Shown: positions 16,977 through 24,743, counted from the first letter of the stretch. The stretch: 30,530 nucleotides of DNA from Streptosporangiaceae bacterium (GCA_030041195.1 JASHOI010000562.1:1-30530), one strand, 5' to 3'. Notes: a model not told the origin generated them from the letters alone. Numbers and translations are program-made.

Positions 16977-18254
16977 ATGCTCTCGCTGAAGGAACCGCTG
17001 CCGCAGGCCAGGACGCAGGATTTCCTGGCCAGGTGGATGCGGCCTGTCAGCGTTCCGCGGTACTGGACGGCCACGGCGTTCGTGGTCTGTGCGGGGTTCG
17101 CTGGCGGTGTGGCACTTTTCAGCACCAACGACCTGCACCGGCTTTGGGGGCTGATCGCGAGCGGTGCTTATGTTGCGGCCGCTCTCGCGGTGCTGGCCTG
17201 GCGGTCTCGGGGGATCGACCTGGCGCTGCTGCTGAGCGTCGGCGGCGCGCTGATCACGCCGCTGTTCTGGAACGCGGCCACGGGCCAGCACCAGCCGGAG
17301 GTCTCGGTGATCGCCCGGTCGGCCAAGCAGCTGGTGCATCATCATTCGCCGTACCAGACCGCGGCGGCGCTGGCCGCAGCGCATGACCCGAATGCCTACA
17401 ATCCGTACTTGCCGGTAATGTCGATCTTTGGTATCCCGCGGGCGTTGTTCGGCTCGCACGTGATCACCGATCCTCGGGTCTGGTTCGGGCTGGCATTCCT
17501 GAGCATCTTCTGGCTCGCGCTGCGGGCCGCGGGGGCGAAGAACTGCGTCCGCTGGACGGTGTTCATCGCGGCGTCGCCTGTGATCGCGTTCGAGCTCGCC
17601 GTCGGCGGCGACGACATCCCGATCGTGGCCCTGATGTGCCTGGGGTTCGCGCTGCTGTGGCGGCGCCCCAGGTTCGCGCTGGCCGGGATCGCGCTCGGCC
17701 TGGCGTCGGCGGCGAAGTCCACGGCCTGGCCTGCTGTGGCCGTCGCGGCCGTGCTGATCGGGACGCGTGACGGCAAGAAGCCGCTGCTCACGTTCCTGGG
17801 CTGGACTGTGGCCTCGTGCCTGGCGATCGTCGGGCCGGTCGCGGTGATCTGGCCCGGTCCGCTGGCCGCTAACACGATCGAGTTCCCGCTCGGCCTGGCC
17901 GGCGTCAAATCGGCCGCCGCCAGCCCGCTGCCCGGGCACGTGCTCGCCGATACCGGCCATCTCGGGCACATGATCGCCATTGGCTTGCTCGTGCTGGCCG
18001 GAGGCGTGATCGCGGCCTCGCTGGTGGTCCGGCCGCCGAAGACGGTCCCGGCCGCCGTCTGGCGGCTCGCCATCGGCCTGACGCTGATGTTCCTGCTGGC
18101 GCCCGCCACGCGGTTCGGCTACTTCATCTACCCCGCGACGCTGCTGCTGTGGCTGGAGATATCGCGGCTCCGGGTGCCGCAGCCAGCGGCCGGGCCTACG
18201 CCGGCGGGCGGTGATCCGCCGGAGCGGGTGTCCCCGGCGGTCAGCCCGGCTTAG
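16977..18254 (+). CDS. GT87-like (DUF2029) polyprenol-dependent GT-C glycosyltransferase
   Basis: A 425-residue protein with about ten predicted membrane segments and an extracytoplasmic loop after TM3 (NAATGQHQPEVSVIARSAKQLVHHHSPYQ...AYNPYLPVMSIFG). The pattern of a HHHSPY-type loop, a short periplasmic acidic stretch and a central AKSTAWP block is like the actinobacterial GT87/DUF2029 mannosyl- or arabinosyltransferases that use polyprenyl-phosphate sugars outside the membrane. I call it GT-C by pattern only. A GGAGG lies 12 nt before the ATG, rather far, so translation initiation may be weak. It follows the GT2 gene by 75 bp and ends tail to tail with the HD hydrolase gene, overlapping it by 14 bp. 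Confidence 0.72.
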   Translation: MLSLKEPLPQARTQDFLARWMRPVSVPRYWTATAFVVCAGFAGGVALFSTNDLHRLWGLIASGAYVAAALAVLAWRSRGIDLALLLSVGGALITPLFWNAATGQHQPEVSVIARSAKQLVHHHSPYQTAAALAAAHDPNAYNPYLPVMSIFGIPRALFGSHVITDPRVWFGLAFLSIFWLALRAAGAKNCVRWTVFIAASPVIAFELAVGGDDIPIVALMCLGFALLWRRPRFALAGIALGLASAAKSTAWPAVAVAAVLIGTRDGKKPLLTFLGWTVASCLAIVGPVAVIWPGPLAANTIEFPLGLAGVKSAAASPLPGHVLADTGHLGHMIAIGLLVLAGGVIAASLVVRPPKTVPAAVWRLAIGLTLMFLLAPATRFGYFIYPATLLLWLEISRLRVPQPAAGPTPAGGDPPERVSPAVSPA

Positions 18255-18867
18255 CCGCCGGCGGCTTGTCGCCGGCTAGGTCGGCGAAATCCGCCGCCCA
18301 TTCCGCGTACCAGGCGGCGAACCAGGGCTGGGCGGCGGTCAGTGGGACAATGTGCGTCACGGTCTGCGCGTAGTACGCGCGCTGTCGCTCGGGCGTCAGG
18401 TTGCGCAGGGTCTGCACGTTGCTCATCCGGTCCGCGAGCTTGACCAGGACCGCGTCCGGCGGCGCGTGGCGGAGCCGGCGCAGATACGCCTCGCGGACGG
18501 CCGAGGAGTCCTCGCCGGGGCGTTGCTCCGGGATCGTCACCCAGCCGACGAGTTCGGCCACGCGGGGCCCGAACGCGGCGCGGACGTCGGCCAGCGTGCA
18601 CGGCGTGTCCTCCACGACATCGTGCAGCACCGCGGCGGCGAGCACCTCCGGGTCCCGCACCCCGGCACCCTCGACCAGGATCTGGACCGCCTCGAGCAGG
18701 TGCTCAAGGTAGGGCACGCCGGTCTTGCGGCGCTGATCGCCGTGGTGCTCGGTGGCAAACCGCACCGCCCTGGCGATCTCGGAAACCGTCTCGTCCGGCA
18801 GCACGGCGGCGAGCCTGGGCGCGGCGTCCGGCCACGTGTGCCAGTCGGTAAATGTCCGCATCTCCAT
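18241..18867 (-). CDS. HD-domain protein, small alarmone hydrolase (MESH1/SAH) type
   Basis: A ~208-residue single-domain HD phosphohydrolase resembling the hydrolase half of RelA/SpoT. The metal and catalytic motifs are present: YLEHLLEAV, VLHDVVEDTP (the HDxxED box) and VKLADRMSNVQTL. Proteins of this kind (MESH1, RSH-like hydrolases) remove the 3'-pyrophosphate from (p)ppGpp or, in some cases, act on other nucleotides. No synthetase, TGS or ACT domain is attached. Candidate starts are GTG 18870, ATG 18867 and ATG 18861, none with a good ribosome site; 18867 is a compromise. Its tail overlaps the GT87-like gene by 14 bp on the opposite strand. The LCP gene lies 58 bp upstream on the same strand and may be cotranscribed. 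Confidence 0.85.
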   Translation of the reverse strand: MEMRTFTDWHTWPDAAPRLAAVLPDETVSEIARAVRFATEHHGDQRRKTGVPYLEHLLEAVQILVEGAGVRDPEVLAAAVLHDVVEDTPCTLADVRAAFGPRVAELVGWVTIPEQRPGEDSSAVREAYLRRLRHAPPDAVLVKLADRMSNVQTLRNLTPERQRAYYAQTVTHIVPLTAAQPWFAAWYAEWAADFADLAGDKPPAAKPG

Positions 18868-18925
18868 CACTTGTGCCGCGCGTCAATCGCGCTTCGCCGT
18901 TGCTACGGCACGGGCACGGCCGTGG

Positions 18926-20503
18926 TCACGGGCTGTCCGGGCCGACAAACGCGTTCTGGTCGCTGCAGATCTCGACGTTCCCCTTGATCGCTCCATCGGC
19001 CGCGCCCAGGGCGGTGACCGACGGTGTGGACTTGGGAGAAGCGCCGGAGGACGACGAGGGCAGGGGATTCAGTGCGGAGAAGTCGGAGCCGACGATCAGC
19101 TCGACGGTCCCCGCGGTCAGCGACGAGTCCTGCACCACCTGGACGTCGGGCACCACGGACTTCAGCGTGTCGACCGCCGGCATGTCAGAGGAGCCCGCGT
19201 ACTCGATCACGTTGCTGGTGTAGTTGAAGTTGCTGGCGTCTCCGGTGCCCACCACGTTGAAGCCCTCGTTGGTCAGGTCGCCGCCGACCTGGGCAGCCAT
19301 CCCGTCGATCCCCGATCCGTTCAGGACCTGGACGTTGACCTTCGACGGGGAGACGGTGTCGAGGGTCGGGGTGGACGCCTTCTTCGACGAGCTCTTCTTG
19401 GTCTTCGACTTGCTGTTCGAGGAGGACGTCACCGTGTCGTGCTGGATGGCGGCGAACAGCTCGTTGGCCTGCGGCTGCTCGAACTCCACGTCGTTGTCGT
19501 TCGCCGGGTAGGGGATGTTGGGCGCGGTGACGAACTGGACCTCACTCGAGCTGATGCCCTTCATGGCTTCGGCGATCGACAGCATGGTGTTCTGGTCCAG
19601 TCCGGTGTCCGTGGTCATCGCGTCCGACGCGTCGCGGACCACGGCAAGTACCTTGCTCGGGCTGTGCAGCAGGCCGCTGTGCTCTATGCCGTGGACCAGC
19701 GCGACCATGAGGTACTGGTCCCGCTCGATTCGTTCCAGGTCGGAGCCTGTGCCGATGTCCTCCCGGGTGCGCCAGAAGGCCAGCGCCTGCGGCCCGTAGA
19801 TATGGTGGCGCCCAGCCGGGAGGTCAAGCCCGGACAACGGGTCGTCGACCGCGAACGGCAGGCATACCTCGACGCCGCCGAGGTCGTCGATGATCTTTTC
19901 GAAGCCGGTGAAGTCGAGTTCGACGAAGTGGTCGACGTGGATGCCGGTGACGGTCTCGAACGTCTTCCAGGTGCAGACCGGGCCGCCGAAGTCCAGGGCG
20001 GCGTTGATCAGCTCGACCTGTCCGGGCTCGGCCTGCTGTCCCGTTGTGCCGTCGACGGCAGGGCATTGCAGGACCGGGACCATGGTCTCGCGCGGGATGC
20101 TGACCACCGTGATCTCGTGGTGCTGGGGCGAGATGTGCAGCAGCATCAGGGTGTCCGAGCGGCCGCCCGGCGTCTGGGCCGCGGTCCCGCCGATGCCGTT
20201 CTGGTTGAGCCGGGTGTCCGAGCCGATCAGCAAGATGTTCTCGGCGCTGTTCAGCTTCGGCGGCTGGTTGCCGACCAGCCCGGCCACGTCGATCCGCTGG
20301 ATGCTGTCCCAGATGCTGCGGTACTTGGCGTAGGCCACCAGGGTTCCGGCCACGAGAACGCCGACGACGACGATCGACGTCCAGGCGGCGATCCGCTGCC
20401 CCAGCGAATGCCGAATGCGGCGGCCCTTGGGCCGCTGCCCGCGGCGCCTGCCCCGCGGCTTCCCCCAGCCGATTTCATCATCCACGTCGTGGCGACGGCT
20501 CAT
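18926..20503 (-). CDS. LytR-CpsA-Psr (LCP) glycopolymer-peptidoglycan ligase with LytR_C domain
   Basis: A 525-residue type II membrane protein. A basic cytoplasmic N-terminus (GRRRGQRPKGRRIR) precedes one membrane helix (about 36-60). The LCP domain follows (about 85-300) with LLIGSDTR, GRSDTLMLLHI, VSIPRET and the VDHFVELDFTGFEKIIDDLGGV block, plus AFWRTRED and DLERIERDQ, which carry the Arg/Asp residues that bind the polyprenyl-pyrophosphate. A Ser/Lys-rich linker leads to a C-terminal LytR_C domain (VNVQVLNGSGIDGMAAQ). LCP enzymes transfer lipid-linked teichoic acid, arabinogalactan or capsule to peptidoglycan outside the cell. GGAGGA lies 7 nt before the ATG. It may complete the pathway encoded upstream at 9.9-18.3 kb. 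Confidence 0.94.
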   Translation of the reverse strand: MSRRHDVDDEIGWGKPRGRRRGQRPKGRRIRHSLGQRIAAWTSIVVVGVLVAGTLVAYAKYRSIWDSIQRIDVAGLVGNQPPKLNSAENILLIGSDTRLNQNGIGGTAAQTPGGRSDTLMLLHISPQHHEITVVSIPRETMVPVLQCPAVDGTTGQQAEPGQVELINAALDFGGPVCTWKTFETVTGIHVDHFVELDFTGFEKIIDDLGGVEVCLPFAVDDPLSGLDLPAGRHHIYGPQALAFWRTREDIGTGSDLERIERDQYLMVALVHGIEHSGLLHSPSKVLAVVRDASDAMTTDTGLDQNTMLSIAEAMKGISSSEVQFVTAPNIPYPANDNDVEFEQPQANELFAAIQHDTVTSSSNSKSKTKKSSSKKASTPTLDTVSPSKVNVQVLNGSGIDGMAAQVGGDLTNEGFNVVGTGDASNFNYTSNVIEYAGSSDMPAVDTLKSVVPDVQVVQDSSLTAGTVELIVGSDFSALNPLPSSSSGASPKSTPSVTALGAADGAIKGNVEICSDQNAFVGPDSP

Positions 20504-20701
20504 TGTTCCTCCGGGCGAGACCCCGCGGCGGTCATCGCCGGGAAGCCTGGCCGTTAGGTTCCGCCCATCTTACGTGCTAGTAATGGGCGTATTCGTATGG
20601 AGTTAGCAAAGCCGCTGGTAATGCGGCCTGCTGGGCCGGTCGCGCCGGCGGCGCGCAGCAACTTGGGCGCAGCCGCACACCTTCCCGCCAGGTTGTCCCT
20701 C

Positions 20702-20707
20702 TACAGT
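20702..20707 (+). promoter_or_regulatory. -10 box fixing the start of the gene at 20715
   Basis: TACAGT is followed by 7 nt and an in-frame GTG at 20715. A GTG at 20706 overlaps the box and so cannot be on the transcript, which makes 20715 the better start. No clear -35 box is seen. Confidence 0.55.
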
Positions 20708-20714
20708 GGGATTC

Positions 20715-23648
20715 GTGCGCTCTGGCGACCGCCCGGCCGGCAACGCCGCCGCGACTGACCAGTCGTCGGCGGCCACGGAAGTCACCGGCAACCCCGAGGA
20801 TATCGGCGCCGACGGGTTGGCGGCGACCGTTCAGCCGACTGCCCAGGCGAGCGAGGCCGGGGAGCCCGCGGCGGGCCCCGACCGCGACGAGCCGGCGGCC
20901 GAGGACCGGCCCGGGCTCAGCGAGGACCGGGACAGCCCCTGGGCGCCCGGCGGGGGCGGGTCGCGCTCTCCCGGCCTCTCGGATCTGCCGGACCCTCCCG
21001 ATTCCCCTCTGCCGAACCCTCCCGATTCCCCGTGGTCGTCCGACCCCGCTGGCCCGTCGGACGCGCCGGGCCCGCCCGGTGCCCCGGGTTCGCTGGGCCC
21101 GCCCGGTGCCCCGGGGTCCCTGGCCTCAGCTGATTCCCCGGGCTCCGCTGGCCCCTCGGATCTGCCGGGGTCCCTCGGGGGGTCCGAGGAGGCCGGCCAG
21201 GACCGGCGGGATCAGGCACGCGGCGGCCCAGGGCCCGAGGCCGCACCCGCGGGGTCGCGGCCGACAGCGTCCCGGGCCGGAGCCGCTCGGCTCGGGGCCC
21301 GTACCGGGTTCCCCGCGCCGGGGCAGCGGAGCGGCCAGCGCCCCGAACGCCGGCCCAGATACCCGGACGCCGCCGGAGCAGGGTTCGCCAGGATCACCGT
21401 GCTGCCGGCGATCCTCATCGTGGCCTGGCTGCTGGTCGGCCTGCCGCTGCTGCTCGCCGGGGTGTTCCTGCCGGCCCCGATGCTGCTGCTTTCGGTGCCG
21501 CTGGCCGTTCTGCTGGCCGGGGGCCTGAACCGCATGCCCGCCCGCTGGCCGCGCGCGCTGCCCGGCGCGGTCCGGGCGCCGGGAACCCAGCCGCGCCGGG
21601 AATCAAGCTGGCCGGCCTGGTGCGGGCTCGTGGGCACGATCGTGGTGGCGGCCGGCTTCGCCTTCTGGCAGTTCCGGTTCAACTCCGAGACCGTGATCGT
21701 GCTCCGCGACCCAGGGGCCTACCTGCAGACGGGCTACTGGATAGCCCAGCACGGCTCGCTGCCGATCCCGCAGTCGCTGGCGGCCTTCGGCGGCGCGCAT
21801 CCCGGGCTCGCGTTTTCCAGCACCGGATTCGCCGCCAGCGGCACCTCCGTCGTGCCCCGGCTCATGTCCGGGCTGCCGTTACTCCTCGCCGGCGCGTTCT
21901 GGGTACACGGGACCCCGGCGGCCGCGGCCATGGGGCCGATACTCGGCGGCCTCGCGGTGCTGGCCTTCGGCGGCCTGGTTGGCCGGCTGACCGGCCCGCA
22001 GTGGGCCCCGGCCGGGGCGCTGGTGCTGGCGTGCACGCTTCCCGAGCAGTACACGAGCCGGGCGTCGTTCGGCGAAACCGCCGTCCAGGTGCTGCTGTTC
22101 GGTGGGCTGAGCCTGGTCGTGGACGCCCTGGTTCTCGGGCGCAGGCGCGTCGAGCCCGCGCCGTCCGCTTCGGCGGGGGGACCGGTGGCTCCCGGACCGT
22201 ACCCGGCGGCACGAGCGCGGTACCCGGCAGCAAAGCGGCTCGGGGTGCTCTCGGCGGGCCGCGGCCGCGGGCCGGCCTGGGCGCTGATGGGGCTCGGCGG
22301 GCTGGCGCTCGGGATGACCTCCGTGGTGGGATTTGACGGGCTCCTCTATATCCTCCCGGCGATTCCGTTCGTGGGCATCCTGGTCGTTCGCCGGAGCAGG
22401 AAAGCCGCCCCGCTCTGCATAGGCCTGGCGATCGGCGCGGCGTACGGGCTCGCCGACGGCTACCTGCTGGCGCGGCCGTTCGTGGACTCGCTGCAGCCGA
22501 TGCCCGAACTGATCGGCCTGATCGCCGCGTGGCTGCTCGCGATGACCGTGGCCGGGGTCGAGCTGCTGCGCCTGCCGGGATTCCGCGACGGCCTGCGGCC
22601 GGTGCTGGCCAGGCGCCCGGCGCGCTGGCTGCCCGATCTCTGCGGCGTCCTGGCCGTGGCCGCGATCGTTGGTCTCGCGATCCGGCCGTATGTGCAGACC
22701 GTGCGCGGACCGGCCACCGGGGCGACCGCCAGCCTTGTCGCCAGCCTGCAGCGCCTCGAGCACCTGCCGGTCGACCCGGGGCGGCTCTATGCCGAGGACA
22801 CCCTGTACTGGGTCATCTGGTATGTCGGGGTGCCCGCGGTGCTGCTCGGCGGGTTCGGGCTCGCGCTGCTGCTGCGGCGCTGCCTCCGCGCGCTGTTCGC
22901 GTGGCGTGACCCCTCCGGCGCGGCCCGCGTCTGGGGACTGCCGCTCGCGGTCATCTGCTGTGGCTCGGCGGCCGTCCTCTGGCAGCCGGAAACCGCCCCA
23001 GACCAGCCGTGGGCCAGCCGCCGCCTGGTCCCCCTGGTGATCCCGGGACTGATCCTCTGCGCGATCTGGGCGTCGGCGTGGCTGCGCGGGCGCGCGCGAT
23101 CGCGCGGCGCGAGCACGACGGCCGCATCGATCGTGGCCGCTTTCTGTGTCGCGGCGCTGCTCGTGCCCACCGTGGCAACCACGTTCGGCCTTGGCCTGAC
23201 GCACTCGGGCAGAGGCGGCGCGCTGCGGCTCACCGCCGATGGCCTGGCGCTGAAGCGGACCAGCCCGGGCGAAGACGGCGCCGTCACCAGGCTGTGCTCG
23301 TCGCTCGGGCCTTCCGCGTCGGTCGTGATCGTCGCCTTGCCGGTGGCCCAGCAGTTCACCCAGGTGATCAGGGGCATGTGCGGCGTCCCGGCTGCCTCGA
23401 TGGCCGGGCAGCCAACCGCCGCCGTGCAGACCGTGCTGGCCAGCATCGAGCACGCGGGCCGGCGGCCGGTGCTGCTCGGTGCGCGGCCATCGCAGCTGTA
23501 CCCCTACGGCGGCGGCAGCCCGCTCCGGGTGCTCGACCTGTCCACCTCGCAGGACCCGCACACGCTGACCCAGCCGCCGACCACGCTCTCGCCCGCCGAC
23601 TACGTCATCTGGATGTCAGCCATCGGCCCGCTTGGCACTCGCGCCTGA
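20715..23648 (+). CDS. Large multi-pass membrane protein, GT-C-like, with collagen-like N-terminus
   Basis: A 977-residue protein. Residues 1-~215 are hydrophilic and low-complexity, rich in Pro, Gly, Ser and Asp, with collagen-like GPPGAPGSL repeats; this part should be in the cytoplasm. About 14 membrane segments follow. After an early pair of helices comes VLRDPGAYLQTGYWIAQHGSLPIP, like the first extracytoplasmic loop of GT-C glycosyltransferases (an Asp near DPGxYL and a GSLPIP turn), so a polyprenol-phosphate sugar transferase is likely but not proven. A C-terminal extracytoplasmic domain (about 820-970) has a Cys-containing LCSSLGPSASVVIVAL region. It is divergent from the LCP gene and followed by the initiator tRNA gene. 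The leaderless GTG at 20715 is preferred. Confidence 0.78.
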   Translation: MRSGDRPAGNAAATDQSSAATEVTGNPEDIGADGLAATVQPTAQASEAGEPAAGPDRDEPAAEDRPGLSEDRDSPWAPGGGGSRSPGLSDLPDPPDSPLPNPPDSPWSSDPAGPSDAPGPPGAPGSLGPPGAPGSLASADSPGSAGPSDLPGSLGGSEEAGQDRRDQARGGPGPEAAPAGSRPTASRAGAARLGARTGFPAPGQRSGQRPERRPRYPDAAGAGFARITVLPAILIVAWLLVGLPLLLAGVFLPAPMLLLSVPLAVLLAGGLNRMPARWPRALPGAVRAPGTQPRRESSWPAWCGLVGTIVVAAGFAFWQFRFNSETVIVLRDPGAYLQTGYWIAQHGSLPIPQSLAAFGGAHPGLAFSSTGFAASGTSVVPRLMSGLPLLLAGAFWVHGTPAAAAMGPILGGLAVLAFGGLVGRLTGPQWAPAGALVLACTLPEQYTSRASFGETAVQVLLFGGLSLVVDALVLGRRRVEPAPSASAGGPVAPGPYPAARARYPAAKRLGVLSAGRGRGPAWALMGLGGLALGMTSVVGFDGLLYILPAIPFVGILVVRRSRKAAPLCIGLAIGAAYGLADGYLLARPFVDSLQPMPELIGLIAAWLLAMTVAGVELLRLPGFRDGLRPVLARRPARWLPDLCGVLAVAAIVGLAIRPYVQTVRGPATGATASLVASLQRLEHLPVDPGRLYAEDTLYWVIWYVGVPAVLLGGFGLALLLRRCLRALFAWRDPSGAARVWGLPLAVICCGSAAVLWQPETAPDQPWASRRLVPLVIPGLILCAIWASAWLRGRARSRGASTTAASIVAAFCVAALLVPTVATTFGLGLTHSGRGGALRLTADGLALKRTSPGEDGAVTRLCSSLGPSASVVIVALPVAQQFTQVIRGMCGVPAASMAGQPTAAVQTVLASIEHAGRRPVLLGARPSQLYPYGGGSPLRVLDLSTSQDPHTLTQPPTTLSPADYVIWMSAIGPLGTRA
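21068..21121 (+). repeat. Two tandem 27-bp units coding GPPGAPGSL
   Basis: Units 21068-21094 and 21095-21121 are nearly identical and encode the nine residues GPPGAPGSL twice in a collagen-like region. Weaker related repeats (DPPDSPLPNPPDSP) lie just upstream at about 20990-21035. Confidence 0.8.
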
Positions 23649-23676
23649 ACGAGTGCGGCCGCCGGGCCTGGCGAAT

Positions 23677-23705
23677 TTGCCTGCCGGCCGGCGAGGCCCT
23701 AAAGT
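23677..23705 (+). promoter_or_regulatory. Promoter of the initiator tRNA gene
   Basis: TTGCCT at 23677-23682, a 17-nt spacer and TAAAGT at 23700-23705 place a transcription start near 23712, about 7 nt before the mature tRNA end. It resembles a housekeeping-sigma promoter. Confidence 0.65.
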
Positions 23706-23718
23706 AAAAGGACCTCGA

Positions 23719-23795
23719 CGCGGGGTGGAGCAGTTCGGTAGCTCGCTGGGCTCATAACCCAGAGGTCGCGGGTTCAAATCCCGCCCCCGCTACTA
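23719..23795 (+). tRNA. Initiator tRNA-fMet (anticodon CAT)
   Basis: A complete cloverleaf: acceptor CGCGGGG against CCCCGCT with the 1-72 pair mismatched (C1/T72), D-arm with AGTTCGGTAG, anticodon arm CTGGG-CTCATAA-CCCAG, and T-arm GCGGGTTCAAATCCCGC. The unpaired position 1 and three consecutive G:C pairs next to the anticodon loop are the hallmarks of the initiator, not an elongator Met or Ile2 tRNA. The mature body ends at A73 (23792); 23793-23795 reads CTA, so CCA must be added by nucleotidyltransferase. It has its own promoter and terminator. Confidence 0.96.
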
Positions 23796-23809
23796 AGTGA
23801 GTGCAGGCC

Positions 23810-23845
23810 AGGGCCTGATCGCCGGAAGCGGCGGTCGGGCCTTTT
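23810..23845 (+). terminator. Intrinsic terminator after tRNA-fMet
   Basis: A 15-bp stem (23810-23824 with 23829-23843, three G-U pairs) closes a GAAG tetraloop and runs into CCTTTT. It ends the tRNA transcript and separates it from the leftward vapBC operon. Confidence 0.8.
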
Positions 23846-23889
23846 GGCTGGATGGCAGCGCCATGGCAGCAGGACTTGGGTGCACCGGG

Positions 23890-23917
23890 CTGTCACTTGA
23901 CAGCTGTCACTTGATAG
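23890..23917. repeat. Tandem 14-bp palindromic repeat at the end of vapC
   Basis: CTGTCACTTGACAG (23890-23903) is followed by CTGTCACTTGATAG (23904-23917), 13 of 14 identical. Each unit is itself an inverted repeat, CTGTCA/TGACAG around CT. The second unit overlaps the vapC stop codon. Its GTCA/TGAC half-sites resemble those near the vapB promoter. Confidence 0.7.
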
Positions 23918-24323
23918 TCACGGTTTCGATCGTGCATCGTGCCGCGCCAGCGCGGGCGATGCGGTGGTCGGTGGTGACGAGCGGGACGTCGAGGGCTTCG
24001 CTGAGTGCCACGTACTGGGCATCGTAGACCGACAGGTTCGCCGAGAGCGCCCACACGCGCTCCCACAGCCGCAGCGTGTGGTGCCGCTCGACGGGAAGGA
24101 GGCGGAATGTCGCCATTGCCTTCTCGGTCTGTCGCTTGCCGAGTTTGGGCTCACCTCCTCGCGTCCCGCGCGAGAGTCCAGCCAGGGCCGACATCACCTC
24201 GTAATCCAGCAGTTCCGGGGCACACAACGCGTCCTCTCGCCGGACGCGCTCACGGACCTGATGCCCGGTGGGGCCGTCATCGGTGAGGTAGAAGATGATG
24301 GCGGAGGAGTCGGCGACGATCAC
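23907..24323 (-). CDS. vapC: VapC-family PIN-domain toxin ribonuclease
   Basis: A 138-residue PIN-domain protein. The acidic metal-binding residues are all present: Asp5 in VADSSAI, Glu42 in LLDYEVMSAL, Asp101 in VYDAQYVALSE and Asp119 in TTDHRIA. VapC toxins cut RNA at defined sites; several cleave initiator tRNA-fMet in the anticodon loop and others cut other tRNAs or 23S rRNA. The ATG overlaps the vapB stop by four bases (ATGA), the usual antitoxin-first, coupled arrangement. It points toward the tRNA-fMet gene and ends 62 bp from that gene's terminator. The target RNA is unknown; the neighbour is only a hint. Confidence 0.92.
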   Translation of the reverse strand: MIVADSSAIIFYLTDDGPTGHQVRERVRREDALCAPELLDYEVMSALAGLSRGTRGGEPKLGKRQTEKAMATFRLLPVERHHTLRLWERVWALSANLSVYDAQYVALSEALDVPLVTTDHRIARAGAARCTIETVTIK

Positions 24324-24550
24324 CGGCCGCGTCGCGCCTCGTCGATGGCGCCGAGTACGTCGTCGGTGCTGAGTGACGCGCTGGCCTCGGCCTCGGCCCG
24401 GCTGGTGACCTCAGCGAGGGTCGGGCGGGCGGCCTCGCGGGCGATGAGATCCAACAGGTACGCCTGCAGGCTCTTGCCCGCTTGCGCAGCTCGGGCCTTC
24501 AGCGTGATCAGGGTGCTGTCGGGCACTCGCCGGATAGTCACGTCAGTCAT
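24320..24550 (-). CDS. vapB: VapB/FitA-type RHH antitoxin
   Basis: A 76-residue antitoxin. Residues 1-40 (TDVTIRRVPDSTLITLKARAAQAGKSLQAYLLDLIAREA) read as a ribbon-helix-helix DNA-binding domain of the FitA type; the remaining acidic tail (AEAEASASLSTDDVLGAIDEARRGR) should wrap around the toxin active site. It is the first gene of the operon. A perfect TATAAT box ends 6 nt before its ATG at 24550, so the message should be leaderless. Inverted and direct GTCA/TGAC half-sites around that promoter fit autorepression by the VapBC complex. Confidence 0.9.
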   Translation of the reverse strand: MTDVTIRRVPDSTLITLKARAAQAGKSLQAYLLDLIAREAARPTLAEVTSRAEAEASASLSTDDVLGAIDEARRGR

Positions 24551-24577
24551 GCCATCATTATATCGTCAATGCTGACG
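24536..24577 (-). promoter_or_regulatory. vapBC promoter and operator
   Basis: On the minus strand the inverted repeat CGTCA-GCAT-TGACG (24577-24564) lies directly upstream of TATAAT (24562-24557), which is 6 nt from the vapB ATG. Further TGAC half-sites follow within the first codons (TGACTGACGTGAC). This layout suits a dimeric RHH repressor. Confidence 0.65.
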
Positions 24578-24655
24578 AAGTGCTGCTTACGATTGCCGTG
24601 AGACAGCCGTGACACCAGCATCCTTTCTGAGACCAGATCGGGGAAGATCGCGCAG

Positions 24656-24743
24656 TCAGAATGGCAGCGAGCTTGTCCGGATATGGTCGCGGGTTCCCTT
24701 CCAGTCGATCTCGGGCGGCTGCGGGCGTCGGCGGTTGCGGACG
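24656..24743 (-). other. Possible frameshifted C-terminal tail of the TauD-like gene
   Basis: Directly after the TAG at 24746-24744 the frame shifted by one base stays open to a TGA at 24658-24656 with 23 of 28 codons ending in G or C, and reads through PPEIDWKGTRDHI. The in-frame continuation has much weaker GC3. This looks like lost or displaced coding sequence. The alternative is chance in GC-rich DNA. Confidence 0.4.

Noticed and set aside
18752..20557. A 601-codon + strand frame opposite the LCP gene.
   Set aside because: Antisense shadow of a gene with intact LCP motifs and a good ribosome site.
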